This document shows, in pieces, positions 33,874-45,646 of a stretch of DNA of 64,000 bases. The position numbers and the translations under genes were made by a program. Location of the stretch: positions 124,001-188,000 of the forward strand of contig NW_027478875.1 of NCBI RefSeq assembly GCF_051014685.1, given 5' to 3'. Positions within the stretch are counted from its first letter, which is position 1, and each line of letters starts with the position of its first letter. The stretch comes from Ptiloglossa arizonensis. Lineage: Eukaryota > Arthropoda > Insecta > Hymenoptera > Colletidae. The notes under the pieces were generated by a model. The model did no database searches. It was not told the origin of the DNA and saw nothing but the letters and a program-made list of their open reading frames with translations.

Positions 33874-35385
33874 ACGGATTGACCTAACCCAAAAATTCCT
33901 GTTGCGTCTGAAAGTAGAAACTCGCCCGATTACAACGCTATGTGTATTTTTTCCCTAGGCCATTCTGGTTAAGCGTTTGGAGCAGCAGAATTGCGAAAAA
34001 TTTTTTGCCTTCTCAACCATTTCTTGGCTTCAAAGTCCCATATCTCGCGAACGGATTGACCTAACCCAAAAATTCCTATTGCATCTGAAAGTAGGAACTC
34101 GTCCGAATACAACGGTATGTGTATTTTTTCCCAAGGCCATTCTGGTTAAGCGTTTGGAGCAGCAGAATTGCAAAAATTTTTTGCCTTCTCAACCACATCT
34201 TGGCTTCAAACTCCCATATCTCGCGAACGGATTGACCTAACCCAAAAATTACTGTTGCGTCTGAAAGTAGAAACTCGCCCGATTACAACGGTACGTGTAC
34301 TTTTTCCCTAGCCCATTCTGGTTAAGCGTTTGGAGCAGCAGAATTGCGAAAAATTTGTTGTCTTCTCAACCATTTCTTGGCTTCAAACTCCCATATCTCG
34401 CGAACGGATTGACCTAACCCAAAAATTCCTATTGCACCTGAAAGTAGAAACTCGCCCGATAACAACGGTGTGTGTATTTTTTCCCTAGGCCATTCTGGTT
34501 AAGCGTTTGGAGCAGCAGACTTGCGAAAAATTTTTTGCCTTCTCAACCATTTCTTGGCTTCAAAGTCCCATATCTCGCGAACGGATTGACCTAACCCAAA
34601 AATTCCTATTGCATCTGAAAGTAGAAACTCGCCCGATTACAACGGTATGTGTATTTTTTCGCTAGGCCATTCTGGTTAAGGGTTTGGAGCAGCAGAAGTG
34701 CGAAAAATTTGTTGTCTTCTCAACCATTTCTTAGCTTCAAACTCCCGTATCTCGCGAACGGATTGATGTAATCCAAAATTTCCTATTGCATCTGAAAGTA
34801 GAAACTCGCCCGATTACAACGGTATGTGTATTTTTTCCCTAGGGCATTCTGGTTAAGCGTTTGGAGCAGCAGAATTGCGAAAAATTTTTTGCCTTCTCAA
34901 CCATTTCTTGGCTTCAAAGTCCCATATCTCGCGAACGGATTGACCTAACCCAAAAATTCCTATTGCATCTGAAAGTAGAAACTCGCCCGATTACAACGGT
35001 ATGTGTATTTTTTTCCTAGGCCATTCTGGTTAAGCGTTTGGAGCAGCAGAATTGCGAAAAATTTGTTGTCTTCTCAACCGTTTCTTAGCTTCAAAGTCCC
35101 ATATCTCGCGAACGGATTGACCAAACCCAAAAATTCCTGCTGCGTCTGAAAGTAGAAACTCGTCCGAATACAACGGTATGTGTATTTTTTCCCAAGGCCA
35201 TTCTGGTTAAGCGTTTGGAGCAGCAGAATTGCAAAAATTTTTTGCCTTCTCAACCACATCTTGGCTTCAAACTCCCATATCTCGCGAACGGATTGACCTA
35301 ACCCAAAAATTACTGTTGCGTCTGAAAGTAGAAACTCGCCCGATTACAACGGTACGTGTACTTTTTCCCTAGCCCATTCTGGTTA
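33874..35385 (+). repeat. Junction segment with hybrid monomers
   Basis: The monomer at 33972 is a hybrid: its first part is the AGTCCC/TATTGCATCTG type, and its end carries TCGTCCGAATAC and CCCAAGGCC, normally found on the TGTTGTC monomer. The monomer at 34325 joins a TGTTGTC start to a CACCTG/GATAACAACGGTG end. 34502 (GCAGACTTGCG) and 34679 (perfect CENP-B-box core at 34743) repeat the pair seen near 11688 and 14164. From 34856 the order returns to that of the 12-mer (AGTCCC, AACCGTTTC, ACCACATC). Confidence 0.82.
34743..34759 (-). promoter_or_regulatory. CENP-B-box-like site, 9 of 9 core bases, the last in the window
   Basis: Isolated site 13.4 kb to the right of the previous one, in a monomer starting AGGGTTTGG after a GCAGACTTGCG monomer. 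No further perfect core is seen in the remaining 29 kb. Confidence 0.6.
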
Positions 35386-37155
35386 AGCGTTTGGAGCAGC
35401 AGAATTGCGAAAAATTTTTTGTCTTCTCAACCATTTCTTGGCTTCAAACTCCCATATCTCACGGACGGATTGACCCAACCCAAAAATTCCTGTTGCGTCT
35501 GAAAGTAGAAACACGCCCGATTGCATCGGTATGTGCATTTTTTCCCTAGGCCATTCTGGTCAAGCGTTTGGAGCAGCAGAAGTGCGAAATATTTGTTGCC
35601 TTCTTAACCATTTCTTAGCTTCAAACTCCCATATCTCGCGAACGGATTGACCTAACCCAAAAATTCCTATTGCATCTGATAATAGAAACTCGCCCGATTA
35701 CAACGAAATGCGTATTTTTTCCCTAGGCCATTCTGGTTAAGCGTTTGAAGCAGCAGAATAGCGAATAATTTTTTGCCTTCTCAACCATTTCTTGGCTTCA
35801 AACTCCCATATCTCACGGACGGATTGACCTAACCCAAAAATTCCTGTTGCGTGTGAAAGTAGAAACTCGCCCGATTACAACGGTACGTGTATTTTTTCCC
35901 TAGGCCATTCTGGTTAAGCGTTTGGAGCAGCAGAAGTGCGAAAAATTTGTTGTCTTCTCAACCATTTCTTAGCTTCAAACTCCCATATCTCGCGAACGGA
36001 TTGACGTAATCCAAAATTTCCTATTGCATCTGAAAGTAGAAACTCGCCCGATTACAACGGTATGTGTATTTTTTCCCTAGTGCATTCTGGTTAAGCGTTT
36101 GGAGCAGCAGAATTGCGAAAAATTTTTTGCCTTCTCTACCATTTCTTGGTTTCAAACTCCCATATCTCGCGAACGGATTGACCTAACCCAAAAATTCCTA
36201 TTGCATCTGAAAGTAGAAACTCGCCCGATTACAAGGGTATGTGTATTTTTTCCCTAGGCCATTCTGGTTAAGCGTTTGGAGCAGCAGAATTGCGAAAAAT
36301 TTTTTGCTTTCTCAACCATTTCTTGGCTTCAAACTCCCATATCTCGCGAACAGATTGACCTAACCCAAAAATTCCTGTTGCGTCTGAAAGTAGAAACACG
36401 CCCGATTGCAACGGTATGTGCATTTTTTCCCTAGGCCATTCTGGTCAAGCGTTTGGAGCAGCAGAAGTGCGAAAAATTTGTTGCCTTCTTAACCATTTCT
36501 TAGCTTCAAACTCCCATATCTCGCGAACGGATTGACCTAACCCAAAAATTCCTATTGCATCTGATAATAGAAACTCGCCCGATTACAACGAAATGCGTAT
36601 TTTTTCCCTAGGCCATTCTGGTTAAGCGTTTGAAGCAGCAGAATAGCGAATAATTTTTTGCCTTCTCAACCATTTCTTGGCTTCAAACTCCCATATCTCG
36701 CGAACAGATTGACCTAACCCAAAAATTCCTGCTGCGTCTGAAAGTAGAAACTCACCCGATTACAACGATATGCGTATTTTTTCCCTAAGCCATTCTGGTT
36801 AAGCGTTTGGAGCAGCAGAATTGCGAAAAATCTTTTGCCTTCTCAACCATTTCTTGGCTTCAAACTCCCATATCTCGCGAACGGATTGACCTAACCCAAA
36901 AATTCCTATTGCATCTGAAAGTAGAAACTCGCCCGATTACAGCGGTATGTGTATTTTTTCCCTAGGCAATTCTGGTTAAGGGTTTGGAGCAGCAGAATTG
37001 CGAAAAATTTTTTGTCTTCTCAACCATTTCTTGGCTTCAAACTCCCATATCTCGCGGACGGATTGACCTAACCCAAAAATTCCTGTTGCGTGTGAAAGTA
37101 GAAACTCGCCCGATTACAACGGTACGTGTACTTTTTCCCTAGCCCATTCTGGTTA
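35386..37155 (+). repeat. Change of subfamily: pentamer copy plus new monomer types
   Basis: From here new variants appear that are absent to the left: CTCACGGACGG, GTGTGAAAG, GATTGCA(A/T)CGG with GTGCATTT, GGTCAAGCG, CTGATAATAG, CGAAATGCG and AGAATAGCGAATAATTT. 35563-36447 is an 885-bp pentamer that recurs, duplicated, at 45647-47415. The last monomers (AATCTTTTGCC, then TAAGGGTTTGG) introduce the trimer that dominates further right. Confidence 0.85.
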
Positions 37156-38924
37156 AGCGTTTGGAGCAGCAGAATTGCGAAAAATTTGTTGTCTTCTCAA
37201 CCATTTCTTGGCTTCAAACTCCCATATCTCGCGAACGGATTGACCTAACCCAAAAATTCCTATTGCATCTGAAAGTAGAAACTCGCCCGATTACAACTGT
37301 TTGTGTATTTTTCCTCTAGGCCATTCTGGTTAAGCGTTTGGATCTGCAGAATTGCGAAAAATTGTATGCCTTCTCAACCATTTCTTGGCTTCAAACTCCC
37401 ATATCTCGAGAACAGATTGACCTAACCCAAAAATTCCTGTTGCGTCTGAAAGTAGAAACTCGCCCGATTACAACGCTATGTGTATTTTTTCCCTAGGCCA
37501 TTCTGGTTAAGCGTTTGAAGCAGCAGAATTGCGAAAAATTTGTTGTCTTCTCAACCATTTCTTAGATTCAAAGTCCCATATCTCGCGAACGGATTGACCA
37601 AACCCAAAAATTCCTGCTGCCTCTGAAAGTAGAAACTCGCCCGATTACAACGGTATGTGTATTTTTTCCCTAGGCCATTCTGGTTAAGCGTTTGGAGCAG
37701 CAGAATTGCAAAAATTTTTTGCCTTCTCAACCATTTCTTGGCTCCAAAGTCCCATATCTCGCGAACGGATTGACGTAACCCAAAAATTCCTATTGCATCC
37801 GAAAGTAGAAACTCGCCCGATTACAAGGGTATGTGTATTTTTTCCCTAGGCCATTCTGGTTAAGCGTTTGGAGCAGCAGAATTGCGAAAAATTTTTTGCT
37901 TTCTCAAGCATTTCTTGGTTTCAAACTCCCATATCTCGCGAACGGATTGACCTAACCCAAAAATTCCTGTTGCGTCTGAAAGTAGAAACTCGCCCGATTA
38001 CAACGCTATGTGTATTTTTTCCCTAGGCCATTCTGGTTAAGCGTTTGGAGCAGCAGAATTGCGAAAAATTTTTTGCCTTCTCAACCATTTCTTGGCTTCA
38101 AAGTCCCATATCTCGCGAACGGATTGACCTAACCCAAAAATTCCTATTGCATCTGAAAGTAGAAACTCGCCCGATTACAACGGTATGTGTATTTTTTTCC
38201 TAGGCCATTCTGGTTAAGCGTTTGGAGCAGCAGAATTGCGAAAAGTTTGTTGCCTTCTCAACCATTTCTTGGCTTCAAACTCCCATATCTCGCGAACAGA
38301 TTGACCTAACCCAAAAATTCCTGCTGCGTCTGAAAGTAGAAACTCACCCGATTACAACGATATGCGTATTTTTTCCCTAAGCCATTCTGGTTAAGCGTTT
38401 GGAGCAGCAGAATTGCGAAAAATCTTTTGCCTTCTCAACCATTTCTTGGCTTCAAACTCCCATATCTCGCGAACGGATTGACCTAACCCAAAAATTCCTA
38501 TTGCATCTGAAAGTAGAAACTCGCCCGATTACAGCGGTATGTGTATTTTTTCCCTAGGCAATTCTGGTTAAGGGTTTGGAGCAGCAGAATTGCGAAAAAT
38601 TTTTTGTCTTCTCAACCATTTCTTGGCTTCAAACTCCCATATCTCGCGAACGGATTGACCTAACCCAAAAATTCCTGTTGCATCTGAAAGTAGAAACTCG
38701 CCCGATTACAACGGTATGTGTATTTTTTCCATAGGCCATTCTGGTTAAGGGTTTGGAGCAGCAGAATTGCGAAAAATTTTTTGTCTTCTCAACCATTTCT
38801 TGGCTTCAAACTCCCATATCTCGCGGACGGATTGACCTAACCCAAAAATTCCTGTTGCGTGTGAAAGTAGAAACTCGCCCGATTACAACGGTACGTGTAC
38901 TTTTTCCCTAGCCCATTCTGGTTA
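37156..38924 (+). repeat. Higher-order repeat, 10-mer of 1769 bp
   Basis: Order: TGTTGTC with CAACTGTTTG and CCTCTAGG, GGATCTGCAG, ATTCAAAGTCCC, a 176-bp GGCTCCAAAG monomer, TTTGCTTTC with GGTTTC, AGTCCC, an AAAAGTTTGTTGCC monomer with GATATGCG, then the trimer AATCTTTTGCC / TAAGGGTTTGG / TAAGGGTTTGG with GCGGACGG (38394-38924). The next two units have twelve monomers because two extra ones lie between AAAAGTTTG and AATCTT. Confidence 0.88.
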
Positions 38925-41046
38925 AGCGTTTGGAGCAGCAGAATTGCGAAAAATTTGTTGTCTTCTCAACCATTTCTTGGCTTCAAACTCCCATATCTCG
39001 CGAACGGATTGACCTAACCCAAAAATTCCTATTGCATCTGAAAGTAGAAACTCGCCCGATTACAACTGTTTGTGTATTTTTCCTCTAGGCCATTCTGGTT
39101 AAGCGTTTGGATCTGCAGAATTGCGAAAAATTGTATGCCTTCTCAACCATTTCTTGGCTTCAAACTCCCATATCTCGAGAACAGATTGACCTAACCCAAA
39201 AATTCCTGTTGCGTCTGAAAGTAGAAACTCGCCCGATTACAACGCTATGTGTATTTTTTCCCTAGGCCATTCTGGTTAAGCGTTTGGAGCAGCAGAATTG
39301 CGAAAAATTTGTTGTCTTCTCAACCATTTCTTAGATTCAAAGTCCCATATCTCGCGAACGGATTGACCAAACCCAAAAATTCCTGCTGCCTCTGAAAGTA
39401 GAAACTCGCCCGATTACAACGGTATGTGTATTTTTTCCCTAGGCCATTCTGGTTAAGCGTTTGGAGCAGCAGAATTGCAAAAATTTTTTGCCTTCTCAAC
39501 CATTTCTTGGCTCCAAAGTCCCATATCTCGCGAACGGATTGACGTAACCCAAAAATTCCTATTGCATCCGAAAGTAGAAACTCGCCCGATTACAAGGGTA
39601 TGTGTATTTTTTCCCTAGGCCATTCTGGTTAAGCGTTTGGAGCAGCAGAATTGCGAAAAATTTTTTGCTTTCTCAAGCATTTCTTGGTTTCAAACTTCCA
39701 TATCTCGCGAACGGATTGACCTAACCCAAAAATTCCTGTTGCGTCTGAAAGTAGAAACTCGCCCGATTACAACGCTATGTGTATTTTTTCCCTAGGCCAT
39801 TCTGGTTAAGCGTTTGGAGCAGCAGAATTGCGAAAAATTTTTTGCCTTCTCAACCATTTCTTGGCTTCAAAGTCCCATATCTCGCGAACGGATTGACCTA
39901 ACCCAAAAATTCCTATTGCATCTGAAAGTAGAAACTCGCCCGATTACAACGGTATGTGTATTTTTTTCCTAGGCCATTCTGGTTAAGCGTTTGGAGCAGC
40001 AGAATTGCGAAAAGTTTGTTGTCTTCTCAACCATTTCTTAGCTTCAAAGTCCCACATCTCGCGAACGGATTGACCAAACCCAAAAATTCCTGCTGCGTCT
40101 GAAAGTAGAAACTCGTCCGAATACAACGGTATGTGTATTTTTTCCCAAGGCCATTCTGGTTAAGCGTTTGGAGCAGCAGAATTGCAAAAATTTTTTGCCT
40201 TCTCAACCACATCTTGGCTTCAAACTCCCATATCTCGCGAACGGATTGACCTAACCCAAAAATTACTGTTGCGTCTGAAAGTAGAAACTCGCCCGATTAC
40301 AACGGTACGTGTACTTTTTCCCTAGCCCATTCTGGTTAAGCGTTTGGAGCAGCAGAATTGCGAAAAATTTGTTGTCTTCTCAACCATTTCTTGGCTTCAA
40401 ACTCCCATATCTCGTGAACGGATTGACCAAACCCAGAAGTTCCTGCTGCGTCTGAAAGTAGAAACTCACCCGATTACAACGATATGCGTATTTTTTCCCT
40501 AAGCCATTCTGGTTAAGCGTTTGGAGCAGCAGAATTGCGAAAAATCTTTCGCCTTCTCAACCATTTCCTGGCTTCAAACTCCCATATCTCGCGAACGGAT
40601 TGACCTAACCCAAAATTTCCTATTGCATCTGAAAGTAGAAACTCGCCCGATTACAGCGGTATGTGTATTTTTTCCCTAGGCAATTCTGGTTAAGGGTTTG
40701 GAGCAGCAGAATTGCGAAAAATTTTTTGTCTTCTCAACCATTTCTTGGCTTCAAACTCCCATATCTCGCGAACGGATTGACCTAACCCAAAAATTCCTGT
40801 TGCATCTGAAAGTAGAAACTCGCCCGATTACAACGGTATGTGTATTTTTTCCATAGGCCATTCTGGTTAAGGGTTTGGAGCAGCAGAATTGCGAAAAATT
40901 TTTTGTCTTCTCAACCATTTCTTGGCTTCAAACTCCCATATCTCGCGGACGGATTGACCTAACCCAAAAATTCCTGTTGCGTGTGAAAGTAGAAACTCGC
41001 CCGATTACAACGGTACGTGTACTTTTTCCCTAGCCCATTCTGGTTA
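38925..41046 (+). repeat. Higher-order repeat, 12-mer of 2122 bp, copy 1
   Basis: Same order as the preceding 10-mer, but the AAAAGTTTGTTGTC monomer now has CCCACATCTCGCG and TCGTCCGAATAC. It is followed by a 176-bp ACCACATCTTGG monomer and a GACCAAACCCAGAAG monomer before the AATCTTTCGCC trimer (40516-41046). The AGTTTG monomer of the 10-mer looks like a deletion fusion of these. Confidence 0.9.
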
Positions 41047-43168
41047 AGCGTTTGGAGCAGCAGAATTGCGAAAAATTTGTTGTCTTCTCAACCATTTCTT
41101 GGCTTCAAACTCCCATATCTCGCGAACGGATTGACCTAACCCAAAAATTCCTATTGCATCTGAAAGTAGAAACTCGCCCGATTACAACTGTTTGTGTATT
41201 TTTCCTCTAGGCCATTCTGGTTAAGCGTTTGGATCTGCAGAATTGCGAAAAATTGTATGCCTTCTCAACCATTTCTTGGCTTCAAACTCCCATATCTCGA
41301 GAACAGATTGACCTAACCCAAAAATTCCTGTTGCGTCTGAAAGTAGAAACTCGCCCGATTACAACGCTATGTGTATTTTTTCCCTAGGCCATTCTGGTTA
41401 AGCGTTTGGAGCAGCAGAATTGCGAAAAATTTGTTGTCTTCTCAACCATTTCTTAGATTCAAAGTCCCATATCTCGCGAACGGATTGACCAAACCCAAAA
41501 ATTCCTGCTGCCTCTGAAAGTAGAAACTCGCCCGATTACAACGGTATGTGTATTTTTTCCCTAGGCCATTCTGGTTAAGCGTTTGGAGCAGCAGAATTGC
41601 AAAAATTTTTTGCCTTCTCAACCATTTCTTGGCTCCAAAGTCCCATATCTCGCGAACGGATTGACGTAACCCAAAAATTCCTATTGCATCCGAAAGTAGA
41701 AACTCGCCCGATTACAAGGGTATGTGTATTTTTTCCCTAGGCCATTCTGGTTAAGCGTTTGGAGCAGCAGAATTGCGAAAAATTTTTTGCTTTCTCAAGC
41801 ATTTCTTGGTTTCAAACTTCCATATCTCGCGAACGGATTGACCTAACCCAAAAATTCCTGTTGCGTCTGAAAGTAGAAACTCGCCCGATTACAACGCTAT
41901 GTGTATTTTTTCCCTAGGCCATTCTGGTTAAGCGTTTGGAGCAGCAGAATTGCGAAAAATTTTTTGCCTTCTCAACCATTTCTTGGCTTCAAAGTCCCAT
42001 ATCTCGCGAACGGATTGACCTAACCCAAAAATTCCTATTGCATCTGAAAGTAGAAACTCGCCCGATTACAACGGTATGTGTATTTTTTTCCTAGGCCATT
42101 CTGGTTAAGCGTTTGGAGCAGCAGAATTGCGAAAAGTTTGTTGTCTTCTCAACCATTTCTTAGCTTCAAAGTCCCACATCTCGCGAACGGATTGACCAAA
42201 CCCAAAAATTCCTGCTGCGTCTGAAAGTAGAAACTCGTCCGAATACAACGGTATGTGTATTTTTTCCCAAGGCCATTATGGTTAAGCGTTTGGAGCAGCA
42301 GAATTGCAAAAATTTTTTGCCTTCTCAACCACATCTTGGCTTCAAACTCCCATATCTCGCGAACGGATTGACCTAACCCAAAAATTACTGTTGCGTCTGA
42401 AAGTAGAAACTCGCCCGATTACAACGGTACGTGTACTTTTTCCCTAGCCCATTCTGGTTAAGCGTTTGGAGCAGCAGAATTGCGAAAAATTTGTTGTCTT
42501 CTCAACCATTTCTTGGCTTCAAACTCCCATATCTCGCGAACGGATTGACCAAACCCAGAAGTTCCTGCTGCGTCTGAAAGTAGAAACTCACCCGATTACA
42601 ACGATATGCGTATTTTTTCCCTAAGCCATTCTGGTTAAGCGTTTGGAGCAGCAGAATTGCGAAAAATCTTTCGCCTTCTCAACCATTTCCTGGCTTCAAA
42701 CTCCCATATCTCGCGAACGGATTGACCTAACCCAAAATTTCCTATTGCATCTGAAAGTAGAAACTCGCCCGATTACAGCGGTATGTGTATTTTTTCCCTA
42801 GGCAATTCTGGTTAAGGGTTTGGAGCAGCAGAATTGCGAAAAATTTTTTGTCTTCTCAACCATTTCTTGGCTTCAAACTCCCATATCTCGCGAACGGATT
42901 GACCTAACCCAAAAATTCCTGTTGCATCTGAAAGTAGAAACTCGCCCGATTACAACGGTATGTGTATTTTTTCCATAGGCCATTCTAGTTAAGGGTTTGG
43001 AGCAGCAGAATTGCGAAAAATTTTTTGTCTTCTCAACCATTTCTTGGCTTCAAACTCCCATATCTCGCGGACGGATTGACCTAACCCAAAAATTCCTGTT
43101 GCGTGTGAAAGTAGAAACTCGCCCGATTACAACGGTACGTGTATTTTTTCCCTAGGCCATTCTGGTTA
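41047..43168 (+). repeat. Higher-order repeat, 12-mer of 2122 bp, copy 2
   Basis: Repeats the previous 2122 bp. Differences noticed: CATTATGG near 42275 against CATTCTGG, GCGAACGG near 42536 against GTGAACGG near 40413, and CATTCTAGTTAAGGG near 42980. The trimer AATCTTTCGCC / TAAGGG / TAAGGG closes it at 42638-43168; its final monomer ends ACGTGTATTTTTT rather than ACGTGTACTTTTT. Confidence 0.9.
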
Positions 43169-45115
43169 AGCGTTTGGAGCAGCAGAAGTGCGAAAAATTT
43201 GTTGTCTTCTCAACCATTTCTTAGCTTCAAACTCCCATATCTCGCGAACGGATTGACGTAATCCAAAATTTCCTATTGCATCTGAAAGTAGAAACTCGCC
43301 CGATTACAACGGTATGTGTATTTTTTCCCTAGGGCATTCTGGTTAAGCGTTTGGGGCAGCAGAATTGCGAAAAATTTTTTGCCTTCTCTACCATTTCTTG
43401 GTTTCAAACTCCCATATCTCGCGAACGGATTGACCTAACCCAAAAATTCCTATTGCATCTGAAAGTAGAAACTCGCCCGATTACAAGGGTATGTGTATTT
43501 TTTCCCTAGGCCATTCTGGTTAAGCGTTTGGAGCAGCAGAATTGCGAAAAATTTTTTGCTTTCTCAAGCATTTCTTGGCTTCAAACTCCCATATCTCGCG
43601 AACGGATTGACCTAACCCAAAAATTCCTATTGCATCTGAAAGTAGAAACTCGCCCCATTACAACGGTATGTGTATTTTTTCCCTAGGCCATTCTGGTTAT
43701 GCGTTTGGAGCAGCAGAAATGCGAAAAAATTTTTGCCTTCTCAACCATTTCTTGTCCTCAAACTCCCAAATCTCGCGAACGGGTTGACCTAACCCAAAAA
43801 TTTCTATTGCATCTGAAAGTAGAAACTCACCCGATTCTAAAGGTATGTGTATTTTTTCCCTAGGCCATTCTGGTTAAGCGTTTGGAGCAGCAGAATTGCG
43901 AAAAATTTTTTGCCTTCTCAACCATTTCTTAGCTTCAAACTCCCAAATCACGCGAACGGATTGACGTAACCCAAAAATTCCTATTGCGTCTGAAAGTAGA
44001 AACTCGCCCGATTACAACGATATGCGTATTTTTTCCCTAGGCCATTCTGGTTAATCGTTTGAAGCAGCAGAATAGCGAATAATTTTTTGCCTTCTCAACC
44101 ATTTCTTGGCTTCAAACTCCCATATCTCGCGAACGGATTGACCTAACCCAAAAATTTCTATTGCATCTGAAAGTAGAAACTCACCCGATTCTAAGGGTAT
44201 GTGTATTTTTTCCCTAGGCCATTCTGGTTAAGCGTTTGGAGCAGCAGAATTGCGAAAAATTTTTTGCCTTCTCAACCATTTCTTAGCTTCAAACTCCCAA
44301 ATCACGCGAACGGATTGACGTAACCCAAAAATTCCTATTGCGTCTGAAAGTAGAAACTCGCCCGATTACAACGATATGCGTATTTTTTCCCTAGGCCATT
44401 CTGGTTAATCGTTTGAAGCAGCAGAATAGCGAATAATTTTTTGCCTTCTCAACCATTTCTTGGCTTCAAACTCCCATATCTCGCGAACGGATTGACCTAA
44501 CCCAAAAATTCCTGTTGCATCTGAAAGAAGAAGCTCGCCCGATTACAACGGTATGTGAATTTTTTCCCTAGGCCATTCTGGTCAAGCGTTTGAAGCAGCA
44601 GAATAGCGAACAATTTTTTGCCTTCTCAACCATTTCTTGGCTTCAAACTCCCATATCTCGCGAACAGATTGACCTAACCCAAAAATTCCTGTTGCGTCTG
44701 AAAGTAGAAACACGCCCGATTACAACGGTATGTGCATTTTTTCCCTAGGCCATTCTGGTCAAGCGTTTGGAGCAGCAGAAGTGCGAAAAAATTGTTGCCT
44801 TCTTAACCATTTCTTAGCTCCAAACTCCCATATCTCGCGAACGGATTGACCTAACCCAAAAATTCCTATTGCATCTGATAATAGAAACTCGCCCGATTAC
44901 AACGGTATGTGTATTTTTTCCCTAGGCCATTCTGGTTAAGCGCTTGGAGCAGCAGAATTACGAAAAATTTTTTGCCTTCTCAACCATTTCTTGGCTTCAA
45001 ACTCCCATATCTCGCGAACGGATTGACCAAACCCAGAAGTTCCTGCTGCGTCTGAAAGTAGAAACTCACCCGATTACAACGATATGCGTATTTTTTCCCT
45101 AAGCCATTCTGGTTA
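43169..45115 (+). repeat. Divergent monomer patch, copy 1, with an internal dimer duplication
   Basis: Contains the most diverged monomers of the window. 43700 has GGTTATGCG, AGAAATGCGAAAAAATTTT, CTTGTCCTC, CCCAAATCTCGCG and CGGGTTG. 43877 and 44231 have CCCAAATCACGCG and end in TTAATCG. 44054 and 44408 have AGAATAGCGAATAATTT. The AATCACGCG/AATAGCG pair is present twice here (354 bp apart) but once in the related patch near 51311. Monomers ending in GGTCAAGCG and one beginning CGCTTGG follow. Confidence 0.87.
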
Positions 45116-45646
45116 AGCGTTTGGAGCAGCAGAATTGCGAAAAATCTTTTGCCTTCTCAACCATTTCTTGGCTTCAAACTCCCATATCTCGCGAACGGAT
45201 TGACCTAACCCAAAAATTCCTATTGCATCTGAAAGTAGAAACTCGCCCGATTACAGCGGTATGTGTATTTTTTCCCTAGGCAATTCTGGTTAAGGGTTTG
45301 GAGCAGCAGAATTGCGAAAAATTTTTTGTCTTCTCAACCATTTCTTGGCTTCAAACTCCCATATCTCGCGAACGGATTGACCTAACCCAAAAATTCCTGT
45401 TGCATCTGAAAGTAGAAACTCGCCCGATTACAACGGTATGTGTATTTTTTCCATAGGCCATTCTGGTTAAGGGTTTGGAGCAGCAGAATTGCGAAAAATT
45501 TTTTGTCTTCTCAACCATTTCTTGGCTTCAAACTCCCATATCTCGCGGATGGATTGACCTAACCCAAAAATTCCTGTTGCGTGTGAAAGTATATACTCGC
45601 CCGATTACAACGGTACGTGTATTTTTTCCCTAGCCCATTCTGGTTA
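45116..45646 (+). repeat. Recurrent 531-bp trimer (AATCTT / TAAGGG / TAAGGG)
   Basis: First monomer has AATCTTTTGCC and ends GGCAATTCTGG. The second starts after TAAGGGTTTGG, has TTTTGTCTTC and ends CCATAGGCC. The third has GCGGATGG, GTGTGAAAG and, uniquely, AGTATATACTCG. The same trimer, with small changes, occurs at 38394, 40516, 42638, 47770, 48478, 49540 and 50248, so it behaves as a sub-unit that is shuffled as a block. Confidence 0.88.
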
